From the IMG/VR virus record IMGVR_UViG_3300037193_002217, positions 1 through 32,910 of that record: a stretch of DNA of 32,910 bases; one strand, written 5' to 3'. Below are positions 14,209 to 23,213 of this stretch, piece by piece. The position numbers and the translations under genes were made by a program. Below the pieces are notes generated by a model that had not been told where the DNA came from, did no database searches, and saw nothing but the letters and a program-made list of their open reading frames with translations. Source of the DNA: a virus. Positions within the stretch are counted from its first letter, which is position 1. Each line of letters begins with the position of its first letter.

Positions 14209-15134
14209 CCACTTCGCTGAATCTGTCGGGTGCCGTGCGCCTGAATGGCTGGCTGCCGATCTTCCCGACGCTGGGCAGCGTATTCTTCGTCGACTCGACG
14301 AGCGCGAACAAGGCGGACGACCCGGGGCACGGTGACCGGGCGAGCAACCCCTTCGCGACGATCGACTACGCGGTCGGCCGCTGCACGGCGAACAAGGGCG
14401 ACGTGATCGTGGTGGCGCCGGGGCACACCGAGACGGTGAGCACCGCGGGCGGTCTCGCGCTGGACGTCGCCGGCATCACCGTGCTCGGCCTGGGCGTCGG
14501 CGCCTCGCGGCCCACGGTGAACATCACCGCGACGGGCGCGCGCGTCACGATCAGCGCCGCCAGCATCACGGCGCGGAACCTGATCTTCGTCGGCACGATC
14601 GACGCGATCACAAATCCGATCGCGATCTCGGCCGCCGACGTCTCGCTGCTCGACATCGAGACGCGCGACGCGAGCGCGACGCAGGCGGTGGACTTCATCG
14701 TGACCACCGCGGCGGCGGACCGGCTGCGCATCAGCGGCTGGACGCACCGCGGCGACGCGGCGGCCGGCGCGGACACCGCGCTCTCCATCGTGGGCGGCGC
14801 GGGGATCACGGTCGAGGACTTCTGGATCGACGGCAACTTCGCAGTGGCCGCCATCGAGAACGTCACCACCGCCGCTACGAACCTCACGATCGGCGGCGGC
14901 ACGCGGTCGAACTACATCCGCACGCGCAACGCCGCGGACGTGGCGATCACGCTGGTGGCGACCACCACCGGCAACATCGGGCCGGACATCTTCATCCGCA
15001 TCCAGGACGACGCCGCGAACATCACCGAGGCGCTGGTCGGCGCCGCCGCGCAGTTCTTCCAGCCTCTGCTCATCGCGAACGCGAACAACGAGCAGGGCCT
15101 CGCCTGGAACGGCGCCACCAGCGCAGACGCCTGA
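14205..15134 (+). CDS. Right-handed beta-helix structural protein
   Basis: I start at ATG 14205 (ATGA overlap with the preceding gene); a GTG at 14193 is in frame. The 309-residue protein begins with a block (ASNPFATIDYAVGRCTANKG, then DVIVVAPGHTETV) typical of phage beta-helix proteins. About ten short repeats of hydrophobic/Gly-Asn-Thr strands follow (ITVLGLGVGASRPTVNI, ITVEDFWIDGNFAVAAI, TNLTIGGGTRSNYIRTR). This is the coil pattern of pectate-lyase-like solenoids. Position just after the major capsid suggests a head fibre or capsid-surface protein. No catalytic triad is clear. Confidence 0.7.
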   Translation: MTTSLNLSGAVRLNGWLPIFPTLGSVFFVDSTSANKADDPGHGDRASNPFATIDYAVGRCTANKGDVIVVAPGHTETVSTAGGLALDVAGITVLGLGVGASRPTVNITATGARVTISAASITARNLIFVGTIDAITNPIAISAADVSLLDIETRDASATQAVDFIVTTAAADRLRISGWTHRGDAAAGADTALSIVGGAGITVEDFWIDGNFAVAAIENVTTAATNLTIGGGTRSNYIRTRNAADVAITLVATTTGNIGPDIFIRIQDDAANITEALVGAAAQFFQPLLIANANNEQGLAWNGATSADA

Positions 15135-15148
15135 GAGGGAGAGAGCTC

Positions 15149-15871
15149 ATGGCACGCGACCCGCGAACGAAGAAGGCTCGGCGGCTTTTCCGGCCCTGGG
15201 AGGCCGCCGAGATCGCCGACAACAAGGCGCATCTGCAAAAGGCGCTCGAGTCCCCGCACGTCGAGGACAAGAGCGCCGTTCGCGACGCGCACAAGCGGCT
15301 GTGCGCGATGGAGAAAGAGCACGGCGTCCCCGACTTCAACTCGGCCGAGCGCGACGCCGCGGCGAAGGAGGTGAAGGAGCTCGAGCAGCAGATGCGGGTG
15401 GGCATGCTCTCCGCCGAGGAGATGCGGCGCAACCCGCCCGGCGCGGTCGATCAGAACGTGTGGTGGGAGCGCAAGAACAAGTGGCGGGTGAACCGCTGGC
15501 GCGCGCTGCAGACGGCGCTGCACAAGGGGATCGCCGGGGATCAGTCGCGCTCGCTGCTCGACATCGAGCGATTCCGCCCGCGCGCCTCGCAGATGAACAT
15601 GGACAACGCGCAGATTCCCGCTGCGCGCACGTTCTCGTTCCCGAGCGAGGAGTTCAAGGAAGGCTGGGAGCGGATCTACGGCACGAAGAAGGCCGAGGGC
15701 GCGCCGGAAGAGCCCGCTTCCGAGGGCGTGGACGAGCCGGAGCAGATCGAGGAGCCGCTGGTGGACACCGCGGCCTTGGAGGCGGAGGAGGCCGCGGCTG
15801 CACCCTCGGCGCGCGCAGCGCTCGGCAAGCTCGCGCGCAACCGCGCTGCTGTGCCGCCGCCGGCCCCCTGA
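15149..15871 (+). CDS. Hypothetical structural-region protein, 240 aa
   Basis: ATG 15149 follows GAGAGGGAGAG. The product has a basic, helical N-terminal region (RDPRTKKARRLFRPWEAAEI), a coiled-coil-like middle (RDAAAKEVKELEQQMRVGM) and a Trp-rich segment (NVWWERKNKWRVNRWRAL). A long acidic, Pro/Ala-rich disordered tail follows. The pattern is typical of a conserved virion-associated protein but I do not recognise its family. It lies between a beta-helix gene and a lectin-like gene in the same operon. Confidence 0.65.
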   Translation: MARDPRTKKARRLFRPWEAAEIADNKAHLQKALESPHVEDKSAVRDAHKRLCAMEKEHGVPDFNSAERDAAAKEVKELEQQMRVGMLSAEEMRRNPPGAVDQNVWWERKNKWRVNRWRALQTALHKGIAGDQSRSLLDIERFRPRASQMNMDNAQIPAARTFSFPSEEFKEGWERIYGTKKAEGAPEEPASEGVDEPEQIEEPLVDTAALEAEEAAAAPSARAALGKLARNRAAVPPPAP

Positions 15872-15885
15872 TCGGGAGACGCTGA

Positions 15886-16908
15886 ATGGCCTTCCCCTGG
15901 CTGAGTGAGACCGGATTCGAAGACGGCACCCGCGGCCACTTCGACGCGGAGACCGACACCGAAAACCGGCTCGACTTCCCGCACTACAGCGAGCTCGCGC
16001 GCGTGGGCGGGCCTGAGATGCCGTGGCGCGGCGCCTACTGCATGCGTGTGAACCTGGCGAACGACGGCTCGCCGGCGGACGCCTACGTGCAGGAGACGGG
16101 CTCCTGGGATCTCGCGGCCACGGGCGTGATCTTCCTGCGGCTGATGTTCTACGTGAGCCGCGACCTGGTGATGGGGAACACGGACGAGTTCGCGCTCTTT
16201 CAGCTCTGGAGCTCGACGAACACCGTCGAGGGCGGCGCCTACATCAACTTCACCACCGCGAACGGGCTGCGGCTCGGGATCGGCGAGGCGAGCGCCACCA
16301 GCTTCACGCCGCTTACGCAGGGCGTCTGGCACTGCCTCGAGCTGGGCTACGTGATCGACTCGGGCGCGGGCAACGACGGGACGTTGGACGCCTGGCTGGA
16401 CGGCGCGGCGCTCACGCAGGTGACCGGGCTCGACCAGGGCGCGATCACCTCGGGCGTGCTGGGCGTGCTCGGCCAGGACGCGACCACGACGCGCGGCACG
16501 ATCCTCTTCGACGACATCGTTGCGGACGACGCGCGGATCTACCCGCCGAGCGAGCGCTTCCCGGACCAGCTCATCCTCACGACGAGTGGCCACGTCTTTG
16601 TGGGCGGCGGCGAGCTCGCGCAGGTGGAGCTGTACTCGGGCGGGGCGACCGACAACGTGCTCGCGGTCTACGACACCGATCGCGGCGCCACGAACGACGC
16701 GAGCAACTCCAAGCTCGAGCTCAAGAACACGGCGAACAACGAGCGAGTGCCCGGGGATGACCCGGTGCGCGTCCACCGCGGCGCGTACGTCGCGCTTTCG
16801 GGGACGAATCCGCGGGCTCTCGCCAAGATCGGCTGGGCGAACTCTTACTCGGCGGGCGCGATGCGCCAGCAGGGTCTGCGGCGCACGCCGAATCCGACGG
16901 GGGCGTAG
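15886..16908 (+). CDS. Concanavalin/LamG-like jelly-roll virion protein
   Basis: ATG 15886 follows GGGAGACGCTGA. Residues 1-215 show the ConA/LamG pattern: a strand with FEDGTRGHF, a second with YCMRVNLAND, strands FLRLMFYVS and FALFQLW, LRLGIGEAS, and a closing strand with DDIVADDARIY. Such domains bind carbohydrate or proteins. The C-terminal part (about 225-340) is a separate beta-rich domain (LTTSGHVFVGGGELAQVELY). At 340 residues it may be an external head or tail adhesion protein that meets host surface sugars. Substrate is unknown. Confidence 0.7.
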   Translation: MAFPWLSETGFEDGTRGHFDAETDTENRLDFPHYSELARVGGPEMPWRGAYCMRVNLANDGSPADAYVQETGSWDLAATGVIFLRLMFYVSRDLVMGNTDEFALFQLWSSTNTVEGGAYINFTTANGLRLGIGEASATSFTPLTQGVWHCLELGYVIDSGAGNDGTLDAWLDGAALTQVTGLDQGAITSGVLGVLGQDATTTRGTILFDDIVADDARIYPPSERFPDQLILTTSGHVFVGGGELAQVELYSGGATDNVLAVYDTDRGATNDASNSKLELKNTANNERVPGDDPVRVHRGAYVALSGTNPRALAKIGWANSYSAGAMRQQGLRRTPNPTGA

Positions 16909-16911
16909 ACG

Positions 16912-17424
16912 ATGGCCAAGGTGCAGATCCCGCCCCCGGCGGGCTACTGGGACGTGATCGCTCTCCTGCGCGTGCTCGCCGAGCCCGAGGTCTACCAGGG
17001 CAAGCTCGAGGAGCTCGAGGCGCTGCGCGCGGAGATCGAGGAGCGCTCCGAGTGCGAGGAGACCTGGGAGCGCGTGAAGGCGCTGGAGGCCGACGCCAAG
17101 GCGAAGCTGGCCGAGTCGGTGAAGGCGCTGGACGCCGCGCGACTGGAAGCGACCAAGATCCGCACGCAGGCCGAGGCTGACGCTGTCTCCTCGCGAGAGA
17201 GCCTGAAGGCCTCGCGCGAGGAGTGGGCGAAGGCGCGCGCGAAGGAAGCGGACGACCTTGCCGCGCGCGGCAAGGCGATCGACGAGCGCGAGCGGGCCGC
17301 CCGCGAGGCGACCGAGAAGGCGAAGACGGCGCTCTCTCGCGGCGAGTACCTGATGCGCGAGGCGATGCAGCTGCAGACTGAGTACACCGCCAAGGTGGAC
17401 AAGCTGAAGGGCATCGTCTCGTAA
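16912..17424 (+). CDS. Coiled-coil protein, 170 aa
   Basis: ATG 16912 lies three bases after the preceding stop. After about 25 residues the protein is an unbroken charged helix with Leu/Ala heptads (KLEELEALRAEIEERSE, AKLAESVKALDAARLEATK, ending with a SRGEYLMREAMQLQTEY segment). This is a parallel or antiparallel coiled coil, perhaps an assembly rod or chaperone for the fibre/lectin genes on either side. No specific family is recognised. Confidence 0.7.
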   Translation: MAKVQIPPPAGYWDVIALLRVLAEPEVYQGKLEELEALRAEIEERSECEETWERVKALEADAKAKLAESVKALDAARLEATKIRTQAEADAVSSRESLKASREEWAKARAKEADDLAARGKAIDERERAAREATEKAKTALSRGEYLMREAMQLQTEYTAKVDKLKGIVS

Positions 17425-17433
17425 GGGGGCCCT

Positions 17434-18234
17434 TTGGCTGGTACGACCTCCAGCAACCAGGGTGCGCGTGAGGTCTACGGTGCGATCGCTGCGCGGCTTG
17501 AGACGGCCGCCGGCGATAGCGCCATGGACGAGGCGAACGACGCCGTCCGCGTGAACGTGGTGGCCGGCAGTGCCGGCGGCGACGGGGGCACGCAGTACGC
17601 CGAAGACACGGCGTCGGCCGCCGGAGACGAGCTCACCATGGCCGGCGTGGTGCGCCGCGACAGCGCCGGCACGCTCGTCGACACCGACGGCGACCGGACG
17701 CAGATGCAGGTCGACGCGAACGGCCTGCTGCGGGTGAACGCATCGGGTGTGGCCGTACCGATCACTGACAACGGATCCACGCTCTCCATCGACGACGGGG
17801 CGGGCTCGCTCACGGTGGACGGCACCGTCGCGGCCACGCAGTCCGGCGCTTGGACGGTCACGATCCAGGACGGCGGCAACGTCATCTCGGTGGATGACGG
17901 TGCAGGCTCGCTCACGGTCGATGGCACCGTGGCGATCTCGAGCCTGGCGGGATCCACCACGGCGAGCGGACCCGCGACGGTCACGATCGGGACGACGTCG
18001 GCCACGGTCATTGCGAGCAACGCGAATCGCAAGGGACTCGCACTCACGAACACGAGCACAGGCAGCCAGCGGGTCTCGCTGCACATGGCGAACGGCAGCG
18101 CGGTGCTCGATTCGGGCCGGACACTCTGGCCGGGCGACATCTTCGAGATGGACCCGTGGAGCTTCACCACGGCACAGATCAACGGCATCGCGAGCGCAGC
18201 CGGCGCGACCATCGGCATCCAGGAGATGACCTGA
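17434..18234 (+). CDS. Beta-rich virion protein with internal repeat
   Basis: The start is TTG 17434 with AAGGGGGC upstream. The 266-residue product has a short repeat at about residues 120-170: DDGAGSLTVDGTVA occurs twice, separated by a spacer that includes AATQSGAWTVTIQDGG. The C-terminal part (NRKGLALTNTSTGSQRVSLH) resembles a common beta-sandwich at the end of phage structural proteins. It is likely a virion-surface or tail-associated protein. Its stop shares one base with the next start (TGATG). Confidence 0.65.
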   Translation: MAGTTSSNQGAREVYGAIAARLETAAGDSAMDEANDAVRVNVVAGSAGGDGGTQYAEDTASAAGDELTMAGVVRRDSAGTLVDTDGDRTQMQVDANGLLRVNASGVAVPITDNGSTLSIDDGAGSLTVDGTVAATQSGAWTVTIQDGGNVISVDDGAGSLTVDGTVAISSLAGSTTASGPATVTIGTTSATVIASNANRKGLALTNTSTGSQRVSLHMANGSAVLDSGRTLWPGDIFEMDPWSFTTAQINGIASAAGATIGIQEMT

Positions 18235-19343
18235 TGGCAACGCGCAGGGCGCCCCGCATCGAGCTGCGCAACGAGGGGTCGCTCCTCGGTTACGTGCGCT
18301 CGCTCGACATCGTCGGCACGGCGATCGCGGGCTCGGTCTCGGGCAGCGCGGGAACGATCACACTCTCGCCGAGGTGGGTCGAGCTCGAGGACTTTGGCGG
18401 CGCCGCAGACGGGACCACGAACAACACGACTGCTCTCAATTCTGCGGTCACCGCGATGGCAAGCGCGTCGGTTACGCGGCTCCTCCTGCGCCCTGGTACG
18501 TACCGCTTCACGAGCAAGCCGAGCAACTTCACGACTGCCGTCGAGATCATCGGATCAGGGATCTCGCAGACGACACTGGTGCGCGACTACACCGAAGCCG
18601 GATCGGCCGCGACCGGGTTTTTGAGCTGGGTCGGCTCGGGCAGCAACGGCAGCGGCATCCGGGACTGCCAGGTAGCGGCGGCGACCGGCACGACCGGCGG
18701 CAACCTGCTCGCGTTCAAGACGAACACCGACCAGGCAGCGTCCTTCCACTTCGTGGACAACGTGGCATGCTCGTTCCAGGGCACGGGCACGTACGTGTAC
18801 GCGCTGTACTGCGACGGCCGTAACAACGACGTGAGCGGAAGTCAGGGGCTGCGCGACTTCCGCATCACGCGCTCCTTCCTGTTCCTCGGTAGCGCTGGCA
18901 CTGAGTGCGCTCAATTCGACAACTGCACGAACCTGTACGGCAGCGGTCTCTGGGCGAACGGTGACGTCAACTTCGTCGGCGGCGGGACGGCGCTGCAGAA
19001 CTCGACCGACTGCAATATGAATCTGATCTGCCTCGGTCAGCTATTCGTCTCAAACACGCTGCGCCTGAATGCGACCGGAATCACGAACACGTTGATATTT
19101 TCGACTGGCAGCCAGCAGTGCCAGTACACGGGGATCATCACGACCACGTCGGGCGGCTATGGCGACACCGGCACGACTAATCGCGCGTTCACCGCATACG
19201 AGATCCAAAGGTTTTTGATCGACGGCGTGACGGCGCCGTCGACGGTGAGTGGCTTCGGGCAGCTCTACATCGACACCGCGGACGGCGACCTCAAGGTGAA
19301 GTTCGGCGATGGCACCGTGAAGACCATCACCACGGATACCTGA
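18234..19343 (+). CDS. Pectate-lyase-like beta-helix protein, possible tailspike
   Basis: ATG 18234 shares one base with the previous stop. After an N-terminal adaptor-like strand region, residues 45-80 (RWVELEDFGGAADGTTNNTT) carry the DFGAxADGxTDDT-like signature that opens pectate-lyase-3/tailspike beta-helices. A solenoid with Asn/Thr/Gly-rich turns follows to about residue 340, then a short C-terminal domain (FGQLYIDTADGDLKVKFGDG). At 369 residues it is a compact tailspike or receptor-binding protein. The stretch around 19020-19140 is clearly less GC-rich than neighbouring genes (near 53% by eye), fitting horizontal exchange of a receptor-binding module. Confidence 0.7.
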   Translation: MATRRAPRIELRNEGSLLGYVRSLDIVGTAIAGSVSGSAGTITLSPRWVELEDFGGAADGTTNNTTALNSAVTAMASASVTRLLLRPGTYRFTSKPSNFTTAVEIIGSGISQTTLVRDYTEAGSAATGFLSWVGSGSNGSGIRDCQVAAATGTTGGNLLAFKTNTDQAASFHFVDNVACSFQGTGTYVYALYCDGRNNDVSGSQGLRDFRITRSFLFLGSAGTECAQFDNCTNLYGSGLWANGDVNFVGGGTALQNSTDCNMNLICLGQLFVSNTLRLNATGITNTLIFSTGSQQCQYTGIITTTSGGYGDTGTTNRAFTAYEIQRFLIDGVTAPSTVSGFGQLYIDTADGDLKVKFGDGTVKTITTDT

Positions 19344-19347
19344 TTAC

Positions 19348-20376
19348 ATGAGCAGTACGTCGCAGCTGACCACGTTTTTGGACCTGTACACGGATCTCAT
19401 CAACCGGGTGCGCGAGCAGACCGGCACGACCGCGGTCGCCACGATCGCCAAGCGCTACATCAACGTTGCGAATCAGGATCTTTACCTGGCCGGCGCCGAG
19501 AAGCTGCCGTGGGCGGAGCGGCGGGCGACGATTGCGACGCACGAGCGCTACACGACGGGCACGCTCACGGCGACCCGCGGCTCGACGGCGATCACGGGCT
19601 CTGGGACGGCCTGGAACACGGCGAACGACGATGGCGTGCCGAACATGCGCGCCGGCGGCAAACTCACCGTGGCGGGCCACCAGGAGGTCTACGCGGTCGT
19701 TTCCGTGGGCGGCGACACCGCGGCGGTGATCGCGCCGGCCTTCGTCGGGGACACCGAGAGCGACCTCTCCTACGTCTACTTCGAAGACGAGTACGCGCTC
19801 GCCAGCGACTTCTCGCGGCCGCTGGACCTGCGCGCCTTCGACGTGGGCCGCGAGATCAAGCTGCTCGGCCGGCAGGACTTCCGCCGGCTGTACCCGCGCA
19901 ACCGGATCCCCTCGGTGCGGCTGCGGCACGCGACGATCCTGGACCTGCCCTTCAGCGGCAGCACGACGCCGGTGCGCAAGGTCCAGTTCGCGCCGCCACC
20001 CTCGGGCGTGCAGCTCGTGCACTACGACTACGTGACCACGCTGGTGGCGGTGAGCGCGGCGGGCGTGGCGCAGGTGAACCTCGTAGAGGACACCGACGAG
20101 CCGACGCTGCCGCTGCGCTGGCGGCACATGATCGTCTATCACGCGCTCTACAACTGGTACCGCGACCGCAAGGACGACCCGCGCAGCCAGGAGACCAAGC
20201 TGGAGTACGAGCAGCTCAAGCAGCGGCTGCTCGGCGACCACGAGATCGGCCAGCAAAGGCCGCAGATCACGCCGCGCATGGCGCCCTACAAGGCGCGCGC
20301 GAAGCGGCCCTATCGCGGCCGCGGCCGGCGCTACGACACGAACGGCGAATTCGACCGGATGGAAGGCGACTTCTGA
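19348..20376 (+). CDS. Putative head-tail adaptor protein
   Basis: ATG 19348 lies four bases past the previous stop. The 342-residue product begins with a helical domain (FLDLYTDLINRVREQ) and contains a small beta module (GTLTATRGSTAITGSGTAWN) common in phage adaptor and tail proteins. Its second half (LRWRHMIVYHALYNWYRD, EYEQLKQRL) resembles the helical ending of portal-bound adaptors such as P22 gp4. The C-terminal 30 residues are Arg-rich. Position directly before the nozzle gene supports a connector role. Confidence 0.65.
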   Translation: MSSTSQLTTFLDLYTDLINRVREQTGTTAVATIAKRYINVANQDLYLAGAEKLPWAERRATIATHERYTTGTLTATRGSTAITGSGTAWNTANDDGVPNMRAGGKLTVAGHQEVYAVVSVGGDTAAVIAPAFVGDTESDLSYVYFEDEYALASDFSRPLDLRAFDVGREIKLLGRQDFRRLYPRNRIPSVRLRHATILDLPFSGSTTPVRKVQFAPPPSGVQLVHYDYVTTLVAVSAAGVAQVNLVEDTDEPTLPLRWRHMIVYHALYNWYRDRKDDPRSQETKLEYEQLKQRLLGDHEIGQQRPQITPRMAPYKARAKRPYRGRGRRYDTNGEFDRMEGDF

Positions 20377-21938
20377 TGCCGGCGCCCGATCTCGATCTGC
20401 GGCATCGCTGGGGCGGCGGCCTCGCGACGGACCTGGGCTCGGTCGCCGACGTGCAGGCGAGCAGTCTCGTCGAGTTGCCGTACCTCCTCACGCTGGACAA
20501 CGCCTTCTTCGAGTTCAACGGCTCCGTGCGCAAGGTAGGCGGGACGAGCAAGTGGAACTCGGCGGCGATCGACTCGGGTCAAGAGATCCGCGGCATGATC
20601 GAGTATGTCCGCACGGGAACGCTCGGAACGCCTGTGCGTCGCCGCGTCGCGTTCGCCGGCACGAAGATCGTCTCGGATAATAACGACGGCGTCTTCGCTG
20701 AAATCAAGACAGGGCTCACGGACGACGCGATCCCGAATTTTACGGTCTTCACGGACCTCCTGATCCTCGCGAACAACTCGAGCGACGTCCCGATGAAGTG
20801 GGACCAGACGACGTTCGCGAATCTGGGCGGTAGTCCGCCAAACTTCGCCTTCTCGGTCGCGCATGTGAACCGCCTGTGGGCGGCCGGGGCTGCTGCGAAT
20901 CCATCGCGGCTCTACTACAGCGCGCAGCTCAACCCGGAGGACTGGTCCAGCTTCGACGCCGGGCACATCGACATCGAGCCGGATGATGGTGACGTCATCA
21001 CGGGCCTGATCGCGCACCGTGGCGTGCTCTTCGTGTTCAAGGGGCCCAACTTCGGCTCGATCCACGTCATCAGCGGACGCACGCCGAGTGACTTCGCTCG
21101 AGACCTCTTTTCGCCCGAGGTGGGCGGCGTCGGGCCGAACACGAGCTTCAAGTTCGGCAACGACGTGGGTTTCCTGGCCCTCGACGGCAGCGTACGCAGC
21201 CTCTCGGCAACCGAGAAGTTTGGGAACTTCGAGGAAGCCAATCTCTCGCGCGAAATCTCGGTGTGGATGCTTGAGCACATGGACTCGAGCGCGCTTGCAG
21301 AGTGCTGGGCGGCGAACGACCCCACGCGAGGCTACGTGCTCTTCACGGTGCCGGTCTACGGCAGCGGAAAGCCGAACTCCGTGCTGATGATGGACTACCG
21401 CTTCGGTAAGCCCCGCTGGGGGACGTGGAGCGCGTTCAACGCCTATAGCGTGGCTCGCATGTCGGATCCGACCGGCAAGAACCGGCCGATTCTGTTCCTG
21501 GGCGGTAACGACGGCTTCATTCGAAAGACGCAGCAGCCAGAGCGACTCATCGACGGCAGCGTCTATCGATTCTTCGTGCAGTCGCCGTACCTGCACTACG
21601 GGACGCAGAACCGAGACAAGACGATCAAGGCCGCGGGCGTGAGCTTCCAGGTGCGCGGCAGCACGACCGTGAACCTCACGATGCGCTCGTCGCATGGGCC
21701 GATCCAGACGATCGAGTTCGCGGCGACGGCGGGAGCTCGGCTCGATCTCGAGTTCACGCTCGACGTCTCCGCGCTCTCAGGCACGCAGTACGCCACGAAG
21801 TGGAATACAGACATCGAGATCGGTCAATTCCGGGAAGTGAGCTACGAGCTCGAGAGCTTCGCGGGCGACGTCGAGGTTCACGCGCTGCACATCGTGCCGG
21901 AAGACGCGCAAAACCCGAACTACGACAATAACGAGTGA
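20376..21938 (+). CDS. Tail nozzle / hub-like beta-propeller protein (P22 gp10-like)
   Basis: ATG 20376 shares one base with the preceding stop. The 520-residue product has repeated blades with the patterns typical of phage tail nozzle/stabilisation proteins: NRLWAAGAAANPSRLYYSA, LNPEDWSSFDAG, then DGDVITGLIAHRGVLFVFKG and a late RFGKPRWGTWSAFNAYSVAR. In P22 gp10 and T7 gp12 this protein continues the channel below the adaptor. A terminal strand domain (from about residue 400) may contact fibres. GC content is somewhat lower than in the head genes. Confidence 0.75.
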   Translation: MPAPDLDLRHRWGGGLATDLGSVADVQASSLVELPYLLTLDNAFFEFNGSVRKVGGTSKWNSAAIDSGQEIRGMIEYVRTGTLGTPVRRRVAFAGTKIVSDNNDGVFAEIKTGLTDDAIPNFTVFTDLLILANNSSDVPMKWDQTTFANLGGSPPNFAFSVAHVNRLWAAGAAANPSRLYYSAQLNPEDWSSFDAGHIDIEPDDGDVITGLIAHRGVLFVFKGPNFGSIHVISGRTPSDFARDLFSPEVGGVGPNTSFKFGNDVGFLALDGSVRSLSATEKFGNFEEANLSREISVWMLEHMDSSALAECWAANDPTRGYVLFTVPVYGSGKPNSVLMMDYRFGKPRWGTWSAFNAYSVARMSDPTGKNRPILFLGGNDGFIRKTQQPERLIDGSVYRFFVQSPYLHYGTQNRDKTIKAAGVSFQVRGSTTVNLTMRSSHGPIQTIEFAATAGARLDLEFTLDVSALSGTQYATKWNTDIEIGQFREVSYELESFAGDVEVHALHIVPEDAQNPNYDNNE

Positions 21939-21941
21939 GAG

Positions 21942-23198
21942 ATGTCAGTCTCAAAGTACAAGACGTGGCTGCAGAACGAGGTGCTCACCTCGGCGGACCT
22001 GAACGCGAGCTTCGATCAGGTCTTCAATAACCAGCAGGATCTCGGTTTCCCACGGACGTCTTCGGCTGACTTCAACGGCGTAGAGATCATCATCGACGCC
22101 GATGGGGACACATCTCTGCGCGAGACGAGCGACGACGTGCTCGTGCTCAAGATGGCGGGCCAGGACCTCTTCATCTTCGACGGTGATGGCGCGAGCGCGG
22201 TGAACGGCCTGCGCTTTACGGCTGGCGCGACGATCGTGACGGTTGGCGCGCAGGGCACTAGCGCGAACGTCGACCTCACGCTCGCGGCAAAGGGCACTGG
22301 CAACATCAACTTCACCACGGACCTCGTCGACCTCAACGGCGCCTGGCTGGTGCTCGACGCCGACGGGGACAGCTCGCTGCGCGAGGTCAGCGACGACGTC
22401 ATCTATCTCAAGCTGCAGAACCAGGACGTCTTCATCTTCGATGGGGATGCCGCGTCTGCGGTGAACGGGCTCACGTTCCGCTCGGCGGCGGCGGGCTCGG
22501 ACGTGCAGATCGAGGGCCAGGGCGCGAGCGCGGACGTGAACGTGGCGATCGTGCCCAAGGGCGCCGGCGTGGTGAAGCTGGGAACTGCCACGGTCACGGC
22601 GACGCCGACGGCTGGCGCGGTGCCGGTGGCGAACGGCTCGGGAAAGCTCGCCGTGGGCTGGATCGCGGGCGGCGCGGTGCTGCTCGCGACCTACACGCCC
22701 TCCGGTGCGGCGAGCGTCGACATCACCAGCGTGATTAGCGCGACCTACGGGAAGTACCGAATCGACATCGACGGGCTCACTCCCGCGACCGATGGCGCGT
22801 TGATGCTGCTGCGCACAGACCAAGCCAATGGAGCGTCGTTCGACGCGGGCGCCTCGGACTACGCGAGCCACGTCGTGGTGAGCTCGGGCACGTCGACGCT
22901 CACCGGCGTGGGCAGCAACGCGGCCGCGTCGATCGGCATCTCGGCGGAGGCGAGCGGTCTCGGGAACTCGACGGCCGAGGGAATCAGCGGCTCGATCTGG
23001 ATCGACGCGGTAGGCTCTGCCTCGCGCCTCCCGAGTTTCTCGTGGAACGTGAGCGTTGTGAACCCGTCGACCGCGCACCTAGCGGTCTCGGGTTCGGGGG
23101 TGCGCCTCACTACGGCGGCGATCAACGCAGTGCAGCTGCTTATGAGCGCGGGGAACCTCACGGGCACCGTTCGCGTGTACGGAATCGCGGTGGCATAG
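21942..23198 (+). CDS. Tail fibre-like protein with two 86-residue repeats
   Basis: ATG 21942 lies three bases after the nozzle stop. The N-terminal 40 residues (SKYKTWLQNEVLTSADLNAS) are typical of fibre attachment regions. Residues 44-123 and 130-212 are two copies of one module: DADGDxSLRExSDDV, then QD(L/V)FIFDGDxASAVNGL, then a KGxG-containing end. The C-terminal 170 residues form a beta-sandwich-like domain (YGKYRIDIDGLTPATDGALM) likely to be a receptor-binding or trimerisation head. The tandem DxDxD motifs could bind divalent cations. Confidence 0.75.
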   Translation: MSVSKYKTWLQNEVLTSADLNASFDQVFNNQQDLGFPRTSSADFNGVEIIIDADGDTSLRETSDDVLVLKMAGQDLFIFDGDGASAVNGLRFTAGATIVTVGAQGTSANVDLTLAAKGTGNINFTTDLVDLNGAWLVLDADGDSSLREVSDDVIYLKLQNQDVFIFDGDAASAVNGLTFRSAAAGSDVQIEGQGASADVNVAIVPKGAGVVKLGTATVTATPTAGAVPVANGSGKLAVGWIAGGAVLLATYTPSGAASVDITSVISATYGKYRIDIDGLTPATDGALMLLRTDQANGASFDAGASDYASHVVVSSGTSTLTGVGSNAAASIGISAEASGLGNSTAEGISGSIWIDAVGSASRLPSFSWNVSVVNPSTAHLAVSGSGVRLTTAAINAVQLLMSAGNLTGTVRVYGIAVA

Positions 23199-23213
23199 GG
23201 AGGGGGCCTCAAC

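Noticed and set aside
15676-18240. Very long leftward open frame (over 850 codons) opposite the structural genes
   Set aside because: It runs antisense to four well-supported genes and its translation is Arg/Ala/His-rich low-complexity; GC-rich coding DNA commonly leaves such open antisense frames.
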